This document shows positions 12,904-25,100 of a stretch of 64,000 nucleotides of DNA, piece after piece. Position numbers and translations under genes: made by a program. This DNA comes from Rhyacophila brunnea (Eukaryota; Arthropoda; Insecta; Trichoptera; Rhyacophilidae). The notes under the pieces were generated by a model that was given only the letters and a program-made list of their open reading frames with translations, did not search any database and was not told where the DNA came from. Where the stretch lies: NCBI GenBank assembly GCA_022495005.1, contig JAGYXB010000100.1, positions 372,001 through 436,000 of the forward strand, read 5' to 3'. Numbering within the stretch: position 1 is the stretch's first letter; each line of letters starts with the position of its first letter.

Positions 12904-13638
12904 ATATTAAATAAAAGTGGATTAAGTACGATACAAATTTTACGTTTTAGTAATTAAATTAATTAATATTATGTTTCAATCTACGTAGGTATTGAATTTT
13001 TCCAATAGGCATATTATATAAGGTATCTTAGATGTTTTCATATAATTATCTATGCTCGAATTATTCATTGAACAATAAAATAGTTTATGATCATTTTGTA
13101 AATTATTATCATTTTAGAAAACTGAATCGGCCTAAATTTAAGTTTTATTTACTGCATACAAAGTACCTGGTTTAAAACCAAACAAGAATCGCATCGCCTG
13201 CAATAAAAAGCAAATTTCCATCAATCATAAATACGTTTAATAGCCCGCACAGAGTAAAATGTTTTTTTTAATTGAATGTATTAAAACATTGTTGCAGCAA
13301 AAATATTATAGTATTCTGTAGAGCGAATCATATCGCTCGCGGTAGAATACCAATCTCAATAGCCCAACTAGCAACTCTCATAGAAAGCTTACAGTCAACG
13401 TAACAATGTTTTACGAGCGCATCCGCGGCTCTGTGTACAGCTTTTTTCTCCCCCGAGCTTATTATCCATTGGCGCAGTAGGTTGCATTGAATTTTTCAGG
13501 ATGAGGGTTTAGAAATTAATTAAAATGTATATTAAGTATTTTTTATGCCGTCGTGTATTCAATATTGTGAAATGCTTTTCCTCTGACATCTGTGTAATGC
13601 TCGAAGTATCACATAATATAATTAGCACACACAACTGT

Positions 13639-13715
13639 AGCGGCTCTCGTGGTGCAGTGCCTAAGGTGCTGGCCTTCCACCCGAGAGTCCTGGGTTCGAT
13701 TCCCGGTGAGGACAC
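13639..13715 (+). ncRNA. tRNA-like sequence (SINE head or tRNA pseudogene)
   Basis: It has an A-box-like TGGTGCAGTGCCTAAGGTGC and a perfect B box GGTTCGATTCCCG with a plausible T arm (CTGGG/CCCGG). The anticodon and acceptor stems do not pair well, so a functional tRNA is unlikely. TCC would sit in the anticodon loop (glycine) if derived from a tRNA. Confidence 0.4.
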
Positions 13716-15056
13716 AATATTTATGTGATTTTCTCAAAGCCTAGTTGTTTTTAAAAAAATACTAATAAACACCTGTTTGTTAGTAATGTCAGATTACCTT
13801 CATTAAAAGAAAATTTAAAACACTTTGCTTATAAACCATTACTTTCATGTTGACAAAACTTTTAACATACTAACTTACAAATTACAATTGTTTACTTACT
13901 TAAGTTGGCGCTACAGTCTGAGTTCTCTCTCTAAAGTCGGTCACGCTCTGCCTCTCTGTGTCCATCTTGACGTTATTAAAAAACCCACAAACATAATATT
14001 ATATCCACTGGAAAAAATTCATAGATTAAAAACAGATTAAATAATTAGACTCGTGCCTCACATCTTTTACCGTACGGGCAAGTGCTCTTATCCTTTCTGC
14101 TATCGGTAGTGTAATTCATGAACATTACATTCAATGTTTGTGTTATTAAGATATTAGAATTAGATACTATTGATTTATCGCCTGTTGTAATACGATAACA
14201 GTTTTGCTTTGCTTTTTTTTTCTCCACTTGAGATGGCGTGAACATCTCGACGTCACTGGCAAACACAGTGGTGTAATGAACAAAATTAAGTATTCTTCAC
14301 AGTTGTGCTATACTTTAGGTACATACTTTTAATTTCTCAGACTAAATATTATTAATGAAAGCCATGAACTAATCAAATCCACTTACGTATGTTGTTGGTT
14401 TCTTCATGGCATCGCCAAGTGTTGGTCTGATTTCTTATGTAAATCTAATTATATTCTACTTTATGATCATTGCGTTTGGGTTTTTCAATGGCGTAGTTGA
14501 TATAAGGTTCGGCCTCGAAACTGGGTAAAAATATTAATTTCCTATGTGTGACTGATCCAGAGCGAGTGCACGATGGTTTTGTCAAATCGCTAATACATAA
14601 TCCCGTATAAGACGTACCTATTTTAATATTATAACCTCCACAATGTGGAAGGTCATATATTTCAAGATCGAATATGGTGATGTATTTTTTTTTTTACTTC
14701 AATCGAATCGTGAAAATGTCATTATTTGTAAGAATAGAAAACTAGATACCAGGGAACTCAGAAACAATGGGAACTGAAATACATAACGGGTAAGGCGATA
14801 GCAGGTAACCGACTCGAGTAAGGAAGAATCCGGGTTAAACTTACACACGTTTTACGCCGAATACTGAAAACTGCTCTCGGTTTATGCATTTACGCTCATT
14901 TAATGTTGGTGTATTACACACACTATTTCACGTGCATAATGCGTGCTTCATTTTCATAGGACACACACATTCAAAACCCTGCATCAATATGCGGCGCATT
15001 GAATATAGCCTATCGGTATTCTATTTATTATCTGTTCTGTGCTAGATACCCTAAGT
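13716..15056. other. Non-coding AT-rich stretch
   Basis: Short open frames only; none recognised. No repeats with clear ends. Confidence 0.35.
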
Positions 15057-15240
15057 ACAGCGCTCGAAATAAGAATTTTCCGAAAATAATAATGAGTATA
15101 TTATTTAATTTTATAAATGGCCTATCTAGCTCCGATAGTCAAATAAAATGTTTCATGAGACGAAGTAATAATTGTGAAGATTTCATGAACTGGAACGGCT
15201 CTTCGGTGTGCTCCGGTCCATTGCAAGTCCTACCTAAGTA
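15057..15240. mobile_element. Fragment related to the 6954-7675 hAT-like element
   Basis: It starts CAGCGCTCGAAATAAGAATT and continues ATTTTCCGAAAATAAT, then TTCATGAACTGGAACGGC, paralleling motifs in the 6954-7675 element. No right terminus is identified. Confidence 0.35.
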
Positions 15241-15754
15241 ATTAGTATCAGGTAAGAAGATGTCAAAATTGAAAACCAGTGTCTCTAAAATCGACCTTTA
15301 TGTAAAAGTGTAAATAGTTTTTACACATTTTATATAATTCCAAGTTTTTTTTAATATGACATCTGATAAAAAATGGTACTCGTATCTACCTAAATATGTA
15401 TTACGTTACGTTAAAATATTTAATTGCTATGTCATAATGATACTAAACTCATAATTAATTATAGTAAAATTCGGTTAAACTTGATTTTATTTTATAAAAT
15501 CGGTGCGTGTACTTTCTTGTTCTTTGGTGTAACAAAACAAATAAGTAGAAAATACGATAAAATAATTGAAAAAAGATATTTAATGCAATGAATAAAGTTT
15601 TGATTAAAAAGCATAATCAGATTAAAATGACACAGTGAATTTATTTTTACACAATTCAACAAAATAAAAAATTAATAAATATAAATAAAATGTTATAAGT
15701 ACATGAACTGCTTCACTATTAATTTAACAATAATGTTGTTGGACGGAGCACAGG

Positions 15755-16065
15755 ACGAACCTGTCAATCATCCAGAGACTGAAGATAAGGGAACGGCTCT
15801 CGACGATATATTATGTCTGAGAAGAATTCTGCAGTTTTTTAGACATATTGTCAGGCGCGGACCGGACAACCTGGAGAGACTGGTAGTTTTGGGAAGGCGA
15901 AGCAGAGGAAGAGCGTCTGCGTGAATGAGCGACCAAGTGAAAGAGCTAACTGGGGGCACCATTCATTCTGCCCTGAGAGAAGTGGAAGGTCAAGAAGGAT
16001 GGAAAGTCTTGGTCGCTCAAAGGATGGCGAAATTTAAATGTGGTCACGATCCTCAGCCATGAGTG
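15755..16065 (+). pseudogene. LINE reverse-transcriptase C-terminal fossil
   Basis: The plus strand encodes LCLRRILQFFRHIVRRGPDN then LERLVVLGRRSRGRA, and after a frame break SDQVKELTGGTIHSALREVE and WKVLVAQRMA; the DNA ends with a run corresponding to HDPQP and then AAGAAAAAG. This is the usual C-terminus of non-LTR reverse transcriptases of the type that ends in GHIVRR..DNLERLV..GRSP.RW.DQI. It is frameshifted and 5'-truncated. Confidence 0.7.
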
Positions 16066-16189
16066 CACGACCAAGAAAAAGAAGAGATGCTGAGTACCTT
16101 GCGTTTGTATACAGCTGACTGATTCGCACCTGCGCGCTGGGTATACCCGTTCACGGCTAACTTCATCATGTCGCACTTTCGTAACGGTG

Positions 16190-16700
16190 TGCGCACGCAG
16201 CTCTCATTTTTACCCTCTCGCAAAAGAAGTATAACTTCAAAAATGTTTTTAATTTTTATCAACAAACATTTACGTATAAAGATCTTATGTAATATTTTAT
16301 TGGGCATGCCAAATTGGCCCCTTTTAGCTTGAACGCAACTGCCTTTGTACTGTTCGACCGGCTAATCTGGCCGAGCTTTACTTTTATGATCGAGAATCCC
16401 GCGCTCTCAGCTTTCGGCGGACTCCATTTTTGCTTCTTTACGATTGCGCTTCGCTCCGCCGTTTTGCTTTTTTGACTGTCCTTATTATTTTGTTGCAAGG
16501 CCTTTTATTGAAAGTTTTACAACACCCCCGAATCCCCACTCCACCCAACCCCCCACACCGCGAATACCCCTCGCCCGGTGGGGATTCTTTTTTAAATTTA
16601 ATACAAAATTACGCGCGTGAACTTCGGTTTAGCAGGTCGCTCATTAACCGGGCCGTAATGCTAAGTGTTCAGCCAAAACTTTTCGACTTTGTTTACAACA
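16190..16700. other. GC-richer single-copy island
   Basis: This stretch departs from the AT-rich background (GTTCGACCGGCTAATCTGG, GATTGCGCTTCGCTCCGCCG, and a C-rich run near 16530-16580). A 107-codon plus-strand frame and minus-strand frames are open but carry no recognised domain. It may be a regulatory or untranslated segment. Confidence 0.3.
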
Positions 16701-16769
16701 AGAAGTTATCGGTTATTTGTATAGCTTTTATTATTAATATTATTATTAAATAACGCCACGCGTACATTT

Positions 16770-17151
16770 CGATACCACAGTTCAATAGGGGAACAACTCA
16801 AAATTTAAAGGTTTTGAGTTAAGAATGCCATTCGATGTAGAATAATCTTCTCTTTATAATTCAACAAAAAAAATAATCAAAAATTTCTTTAATGTGTCAT
16901 AAAATCGAATAACCCTTTTCGAGATTAATCAGTAATTCCGTTATATAATCAAATTTATTAGTTAATTCTTTATTAAAATGTACAATTTCATTGTGCATTG
17001 ATGAATTCTACTAAATTAAATATAAAAAAACATACACTTTCATCGAAATCAAGGCTTTAAAATTAAAATGAGAATTACTGCAAAAAATTAAAACGCCATT
17101 ATCTTGGAACAAGGTTTTATGAGTTGTTCCCCTATTGAACTGGGGGTATCG
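16770..17151. mobile_element. MITE family M3
   Basis: CGATACCACAGTTCAATAGG and the continuation GGAACAACTCA at the left are mirrored by TGAGTTGTTCCCCTATTGAA and CTGGGGGTATCG at the right, giving inverted ends of over 30 bp with one base of length difference. The 380-bp AT-rich interior has no ORF. Only one copy seen in the window. Confidence 0.8.
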
Positions 17152-18988
17152 ATTTATTTTTCTGTATCATCATCACCATGTGCTGCTGTACAGGATTCTT
17201 AACAGACTTCGGTTTCTTATACCTGTTATCTAGTCATCCTGTCAATTCTATTAGTGGATTTAAATTAGTGGTGGAGAACCTATGGCATGCGAGATGATTA
17301 TGCATGGCACACTGAGGAATGAGCATATAGTAAATGCCATACGATTTACAATGCTTGAGACCAACTATTGTAGCGAGAGAACACCTCATCTGATCGGAGC
17401 GATTTTGGTGTCAATTTTTGCGTAAAAAACCAAACTAATTAATAATTTAACAAACAATTACATTTATACACACAAAAAATAACTGCACTAACTAAAAAAC
17501 AAAAACTTGGTGAAGCTAGTTAAGTAGTAGTAATTCTTCGAAATTGAAAAAAGTGATAAGGCTATACTTATGTGTGCTATGTTCTGTGAGTGGTATCTAG
17601 AAAACCGTTTTTTAAATAGGATTTTTAAAAAACTATTTTTTTGTGAAAACTGCTCGGCACGCCAGACAGTTGAACAATTTTGGCACGCGTACGTAAAAAG
17701 GTTCGCCAACCCTGGTTTAAACTATAATATACTTCTTCGTGGATTTAGTAACTTAGATGACAATGTTCAACTGTTTTGAATCACCATCGTTATCAGCCTA
17801 GATCAGCGGCGAATTTAATTGACGCAGATTTGGCATTTGATTCGCAAGAATATTTTAAATGGGGCCTCGAAACAGTTCAAAACTATTATTAAACTATACC
17901 AATATCTCAATTAGAGGCACATTTCTCACACACTCCACCCCTTCGTGCACCCAATTTCAAGTTCAAATTCACTACAAATTTAATATCTGCTTCTAATAAC
18001 AAGAGTATAAAATATAATCCAGATCCTAACTAACATAAAAAAGGCCCATGACATAACCCCATAATATGGCCTTAAGAAAATATGTACTTGTACACAGAAA
18101 AATAAGCCATTAATATTATTATGTGTCATCACTCATCATCGCCAACTTCAATAATAATTATGTCTAGTTAGGTTAGGTTAGCCTGTAGATACAGTTGTGA
18201 TTTTTAAAAAGAGATAGGTACATTGATATTTTACTAGGCACGTTGGTAGTTGGAATTTGTGGTTTTTATTATATTCATGTAATATTCCCAATAATAAAAC
18301 GGTTTTTGAAAAATTTTGAGTTAAATAATATATTGTAGTTAGATAGATATTTTTGTTACCTATATGATGGCCAAAGATAGAACTTTAAAAAACCTCAAAA
18401 ACCGTCAATACGTATGATCAAAAATTAGGGTAATAATCCCGCTAAAATGGAAAGCCAAAATACTCTTTAGAATGTAACGAATTAAAATAATGAATACCTA
18501 AAGTTCACAGATTTTACAGATATGATGTTTTCTCAAAACTACCTAAAATCGTTTTTCTTACTTTCCTCAGAACTATCTAAAATCGTTTTAGGGGTTTTTG
18601 AAACTAGGCGATTCATTTATTAATAATTGGAATCCATTTTATATAACTAGTGATTCTATATTTAACAATTACCCACCAAAAACAGTTACTTCTCCGAAAT
18701 ATTTTGAAATTCATACCGGATATTTTATTAAATTTTATATCCATGATAATTAGCCGCACAAAGGCTAATGTACGTATTAATTAGGTAATTGAGACTAAAA
18801 AAAAATCTTTTACAAAAACTGTTTTGTTCATAAATACTGAAAGTGGCTTGTAAGTATTTTTCAGTTTATCAAAAAGAATGTTTATAACGCTATTATATTC
18901 ATTGAATATCGGGTTTAAAAGGCAGATGTTAAGGGTTGTCACAAAAATATGTTCCCAGGAAAATTCATTTTCTTTTTTTTTATTTCAG
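17152..18988. other. Non-coding stretch upstream of the first CAMTA exon
   Basis: I searched for the missing N-terminal CG-1 exon (RHRWNTNEEIA type) here and in 1-17151 and did not find it. Contents are AT-rich with a GTTAGGTTAGGTTA run at 18172-18182 and short partial direct repeats (ACTACCTAAAATCGTTTT, twice at 18540-18590). Confidence 0.4.
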
Positions 18989-19124
18989 GCCGAAGAGCGG
19001 ATCGATGTTGTTGTACAGCAGGAAAAAGGTGCGTTACAGACGGGACGGCTACTGCTGGAAAAAGCGAAAAGACGGAAAAACTACCAGAGAAGATCATATG
19101 AAGCTAAAAGTGCAAGGCACGGAG
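18989..19124 (+). CDS. Camta: CAMTA window exon 1: CG-1 domain core
   Basis: This exon codes residues 1-45, from PKSGSMLLYSRKKVRYRRDG through CWKKRKDGKTTREDHMKLKV to QGTE, the basic core of the CG-1 DNA-binding domain; human CAMTA1 has PQNGSMILYNRKKVKYRKDG at the same place. KKRKDGK also looks like a nuclear localisation signal. It is preceded by a pyrimidine tract and CAG (acceptor at 18988) and followed by GTGAGT. The first base completes a split codon (phase 2 entry), so an upstream exon with the CG-1 N-terminus (the RHRWNTNEEIA region in vertebrates) must exist. I did not find it in 1-18988. A shadow frame runs through the same bases but lacks similarity. Confidence 0.95.
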
Positions 19125-22100
19125 GTGAGTTTAGATCTGTCATATAATATTATATTTACCATAGTAACTTATTTAAAAAAAATACTTTGTGATTATTTCA
19201 AGGATCGTTAATCTTTTACTTACTTTGACTGAAATACATGTATGGCGATAAACAACTCATTACCTATGTCAGCAGATTGGTCGGCGATATTAAATACTGT
19301 ACTGCAATTACAAATTCTTTAATATGCATTTCCGTAGTGTCAAATTATAGTACAATAAGTAAATAGCTTACGGCAAAGAATATTTCCGCAATATCTATAT
19401 TTTATACAATAGTAAGCTACTCGTATGTCCATTAACGCAAATGATAGTAACTAGCTCGATTAATATAGTTATTTTTAAGTTATAATGGGTAGATATTATT
19501 TTGATTGTATAAATAGCGAATAATAATTCATCGCAGAAGTCACTCGAATCTACGTATCTGGTCTATTACTATCTCAGTCTATGTAGGTACTGTCAGTTTA
19601 TATATATTATTATACCGATTGTACCCTTGTATTTATTTAACCCTAAATAAACTCTCATTTCTCCATCATCACGAATAACTACGATCATCTTTAATCTACA
19701 ACACCATCGACCGTCACATCGAAGACCCCTACACGTCATGTAAAAATATTTGATTTTTTCGAGAAACTTACTTAGTTCTTCTTCTTTATACTGCAGACAT
19801 ACACTGATGGCCATTGGCTCATATTTATTTCCATTTTCACCAACTTTGCGCTTCCCGCATTCTACTCAATCAGCCGTTTCTTCTGATGTTACCAATCAAT
19901 CTGTTTAATAGTGGGTCACGCAATATTTTGATGGAGTTTGACGCATCTATCATTCTAGAACTATCAATATATACTAACTCAGTATACCTTCACCAGTGGC
20001 GTCCTTAGGCAAACACAAAAAAGCCATCTCCTTTAATTTTTAGTCTCAATTTGTATGCGAAATTGTTAGGTGAATACTAGTACCTACCAGTGGCGAAGGG
20101 TGGATGTAGGCTGTTAGGATCCGACATAAATACTGAACACTAAACTTTGTTAGTAAAACGTATTTTTTCTCATTGAACTAAGACTACAATGTATAGATGG
20201 TGTTTGTTAGTTTTTAAAATTCAATTAAACCCCGCCTAATCTAAGCCGTAGTACAAATAGTCAAAAATGTTCATGTATCTTTAAAATATCTAAAATTGAG
20301 TCATTAAACCATCCATAATGTTAGGGATGGAAGAATATTTTTTAACGATTATAGTTTGGTTCCGGCAGGGCTTAATGAATTAAAAAAAAACTAACCAACA
20401 CTATCTGTAATGATAATTCAACGAAAACAAATATGTGCACTATTTTTTTCGGATCGTTCAAAGTATACCTATTATGGTTTAGTTTAAGCAGAATTCAATT
20501 GAATTTTAAAAACTAACTATCACCATCTGCAATTTGTATTCTAAGTTCAATGAAAACAAATTAGTATGATTGATAAAGTTTAGTGTGCACTATTTATGTC
20601 GAATTTTCTCACCCTACCCTTCGCCATTGGTACATACAATATGTATTTTATTATAAATTACATTGGCGAATACAACAGAAATCTAGAAAAAATAACATAC
20701 ATTATAATCTACTGAATATTATGGCATTTATTGAATATACTCACAAACAGGTATGTTTTATGTACATAGAGGCCCCCTTGTTAATTTTTATACTTTATAA
20801 CGAAGCGACCGCATCGTCTGCTATGTGCAAAATGCTACTACTTTCAAAAGTTGTAATTATCGTATTGGTTTCTTCATTTGCCGCCCCTTAGCAACGCATG
20901 ACCTGCCCACACCCACGGGACGTCACTATCTTCCTCTAACGTACCGGCCCAATGCCACTTGGGTCATGCAATGGTCTGTGAGTTTTGTTTGTCGACAGAT
21001 ATCTTCGTATTTTATATTATCCCTCAATGATTATTTTAACAATGATTGTTAAATTGCTTGTTGTAACACTTTTAATTTATATATTAAGAAGCTTTCGGGA
21101 TTCATGCATCTGTTATATAATTGTTATCATGGTGTACACAGGGTAATCGAAGACCTTCGATTTGAGGCGTTATGATAGGTAGAAGTTTATATCATTTAGT
21201 TACAGTCAACAAATCCAAATTTACTTGTTTATTATTTTTGTCTTCCTAATGTAAAAGCTTAACTTGACACACGGAATTTTTATAATTTAAGGTGAAGTCT
21301 TTACTGAGCCTGAGAATATTGGGATCGTACATAAATAAAATTTGATATAAATAAAAAGGATTTTAAGTTATACACATTTATATTTTATCTTTGACTTAAA
21401 TAAAAAATATTTTTTTTTATGTTTTCAGATACATATTTATTCATTAATACAGTTGAAATTGTAAATTATCAAAAAAAATGTCTCAAATTGCAAGCTTCGT
21501 ATTTTTCCGCTAGGTGCCTCTTTAAAAACGGCTTAGTAAAGGCTTCACTTTAACATAGGTATATCCCTATAAATAGTGGTCACTAAATATACTTCTATGG
21601 TAATAATCGTACGTATACATTAGAATTATAAGGGGTATTTAGAAGGGTTTTCAAAACCTACAGAACGTAGTGTTACTGTTTTTGATTAGTTCCTTATAAT
21701 AAATTATACGTGCTTGGTGATTCCTTAAGGCTATAACTTCAGTTGAGGCATGGACTAAAAAGATCGTGACTAAGCGATGCGCGGATTGTGCAAATGACGC
21801 GCGCCGAACGAAATATAATTTGTCATAAACATCCATCATAACAGTTATGTTTATTGTTATATTACTAATGATAATGGTATCTTCATTGACATGTTTTCTT
21901 TTTTAAGTACATACGTAAAGTTTTTTAGTCATCTTTACACGATTTAAGAATATTTTCATCCGATGCCATGACAAAACAAATCGACGTGCGCACACTTCGA
22001 CTGTGGGTCGCCGATTGGCAAGTCCAGGCGACGAGTGAGAAATTTCGTCGCACTTACCGTTGAAAATTATTTGCCGTTTCACTGAAGTACGCTCTTAAAA

Positions 22101-25100
22101 GAATGGGAAACTGTTTGCAAAGCATAAAAAATCTACCACATTTTTGCTGCCATATACCTACAGAAGTACAAGGCAACCGGTACATATTAATATTATGATA
22201 ATATCATAAGAAAATAGAAATATACATTACCCGTAGTATGGTTTCATGACAATTTCGTTAAATAAACAATTGTCCATAACGCTATCAAACTATTAGCCGA
22301 TGTTCATAGAATCTAAATATAAGTATACCTCCATTTAATTTCATCAGAAATCGTGACTGCTCGATTGGTTTTGTGTTGGCGACTGATATTTAGATAAGTA
22401 TTATGGGTTTATTAGCTTTGAAACGCAATGAATTAAAACCGCTTTTTCAGTCGAATTTCATGGGAAATTAAAATCAATAAACTGGCCACTCTTTGACTCA
22501 TGCAATCATACTCGTTAATTACCTTATTGTCCCATTCCTACTTATTGTAAGTAACACGGTATCGCAGTAGCGAAGGGTGGAGGTAGGCTGTTAAGTTCCG
22601 CCATAAATTTAATAGTGCACGTTTAACTTTTTTAGTCATGCGTATTTGTTTTTATTGACTACCATTTACACATGGTATTGGTTAGTTTAAGAAAATCAAA
22701 TAAACCCTGCCTAAACCAAACCATTTTAGATATGGTATATTTTTGGCGATACGACAACACACTTTTTCATTCATACTTATTTGTTTTCGTTGGATTAAGA
22801 ATACATAATAATTATTACACATATTGTTGGTAATTTTTTTATATTCATTGAGCCCTGCTTAAACCAATCTATTATAGATAAAAAGTATTATTCTATCTAT
22901 AAAATATTCAAAGTTATGTATGATTTAATTGCATAATTTTAGATATTTTATGGATAGACGAGTATTTTTTGGCTATTATCTATTATGGCTTGGTTTCGCA
23001 AGGTTTTTAATAATTGAATTTTAAAAACTAACCAACACCATCTGTCAATTGTAGTCTTATTTCAATGAAAACAAATACGTATGACTGACAAAATTTAGTA
23101 CTCACTATTTATGACGGATCTTAACAGCCTACCTCCACCCTTCGCCACTGGGTATGAAAGGAAAGCATTTTATTCTCAACATTAGATTTACCCCATAGGC
23201 ATTGGACACCGTGTATACAATATAGATTTTATTTTCATCTCAGCCGTAACATTGTTTTATATTGACTTGTTAACTTTGGAACAGCAAAAGCATTAGTGAA
23301 CATAAAGAAATACGAGTATCAATATTTTATCACAAACGATTATTTGAAATAATACGAAATAGTAGGTGTTTACAATTGCATAACAATTATGTCGATTAAC
23401 TTAACTTGGACACTGGTTCAATAGTAGTAGTATTATAGTGTATATATATATATATATAAGTATATATATATATTAACTGTAATTATTAATAACTACTATA
23501 GATATTTAAATAAGTTATCACTTGGATTGTTTGTTTTTTTTTTAATTTTCATTAAATTTAAATAGCACCGGTTAGCCATAATAGCTGGTTGACGTGATGC
23601 AAATCGATATCATGCCACCCTATAAATCATTAATTCATTTGAATGCCCCTAACGTTAATTCACAGGTTGAGCCTAGGGATTGCAATACCGAATGGATATA
23701 GCAATACCAGTATTACGGTATTTCTTATTGAATACCGGTATTAATACCGGTGTTCGTCAAAACTTATAGAAAAAAAGAAGTAGATACCTATCATAGAGAT
23801 GGGAAAACTGGTCGATTTTGAAGACTAAGTATACTTACTACCAGTATATATAAACTTGTTCCAAAATACTTACTAGTATTTGGAATACTATATAGATCGT
23901 TTGGCGTGCGTATGCGACAAAAGTATCATACTCAACTGAAACTAAAACCAACTCGATATTATTAGTATTTTAAAATACGTATCGGTTCAGGGAACTCAGA
24001 CTGTGTATCGGCTTCAATATAATCGCTAAAAATACGCTGCGCTCCGCTTGTCGAAAAGTCCCATTTATTATAAAATTTTAAATTTATGAGTTGTTTTTCT
24101 GTTAGGTTACAATATTATTGTTAACAAAAATGAATAACAGTGATTTTTTTTTAAAGTTAAAACATGTTTTGAGCGGTATATAACAACCCTAAGCCTGTGC
24201 GTCATCTCACCACTATGCTGTGACACAAAATTTATGACCTATTATTATTCATACATTCGAACGCAATAGACTAATAAATAAAAATAAACCTATATTCAAG
24301 TGCTATCTTGTTCGTCCGCATTTAATGTCAATAGTGTTGAAAGTCTACCAACTGGCGAGTGCACAGAACAGCGACTCGCGATGATATCATCACAAGTGTT
24401 TTGGAATAAGTTTATTGGGCCACAAATACTTAGTATGGGTAGTTTCCGAAACTTGAGTACACAAACTGGTGACAGTATTTCCAACTAACCTATCAATAAA
24501 TATAACTATTAAAATCTATTTGAAATACTATTTTTTTGCAATCTACCTACATTTTTTATGTTGAGCTTTATAAATATGTATAGATGATAATATTTTGGAA
24601 CTGTTAATTTTTACAAAATACTAGTCCGGGTACAAGAAAATCTCTCTGAAATACAACGTTTGTTGGATGTACTATCAACGTTGGATCAATAGTTATAGAA
24701 TAATTGGAGACATTTGCCACGAATGTCTTCTTTTTCGAACAATGTTAATTCATCGCGACGATTCTATAAGTATATTTGGGGGATTTTGTTTTAATATTAT
24801 GTTACTTTTGTTGGTTATATATATATTATATTATATTATAATGTACCAAAACGCAAAGTAAATAATGAAAAAATAACATTAATTCATTTTCAAAAACATA
24901 AACGTGTATGCTTTTTTAATGCCGAAAATACCGGTATTTCGGTATCGATAAATAATTGAATACCGGTATTGCAATCCCTAGTTGAACCGAATACATCATA
25001 CTATTAATTATGATTGTATTTGACAATTAAATACTATTATTGTTATGGAGATATCGTAGATAATAAATGAAAAAAAACTAAATAATTGATGGGTATCTAG

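Noticed and set aside
13639..13715. Functional tRNA gene
   Set aside because: B box and T arm are good but the anticodon and acceptor stems do not pair; a SINE head or pseudogene fits better. The same holds for 59315, 61422 and 63888.
16430..16753. 107-codon plus-strand gene
   Set aside because: Pro-rich part comes from a C-rich run, then the frame drifts into AT-rich sequence; no similarity or splice signals.
1..18988. Missing N-terminal CG-1 exon of CAMTA
   Set aside because: Searched by eye for a RHRWNTNEEIA-like coding stretch ending in phase 2; none seen, so the exon is taken to lie outside the window. A translated search could overturn this.
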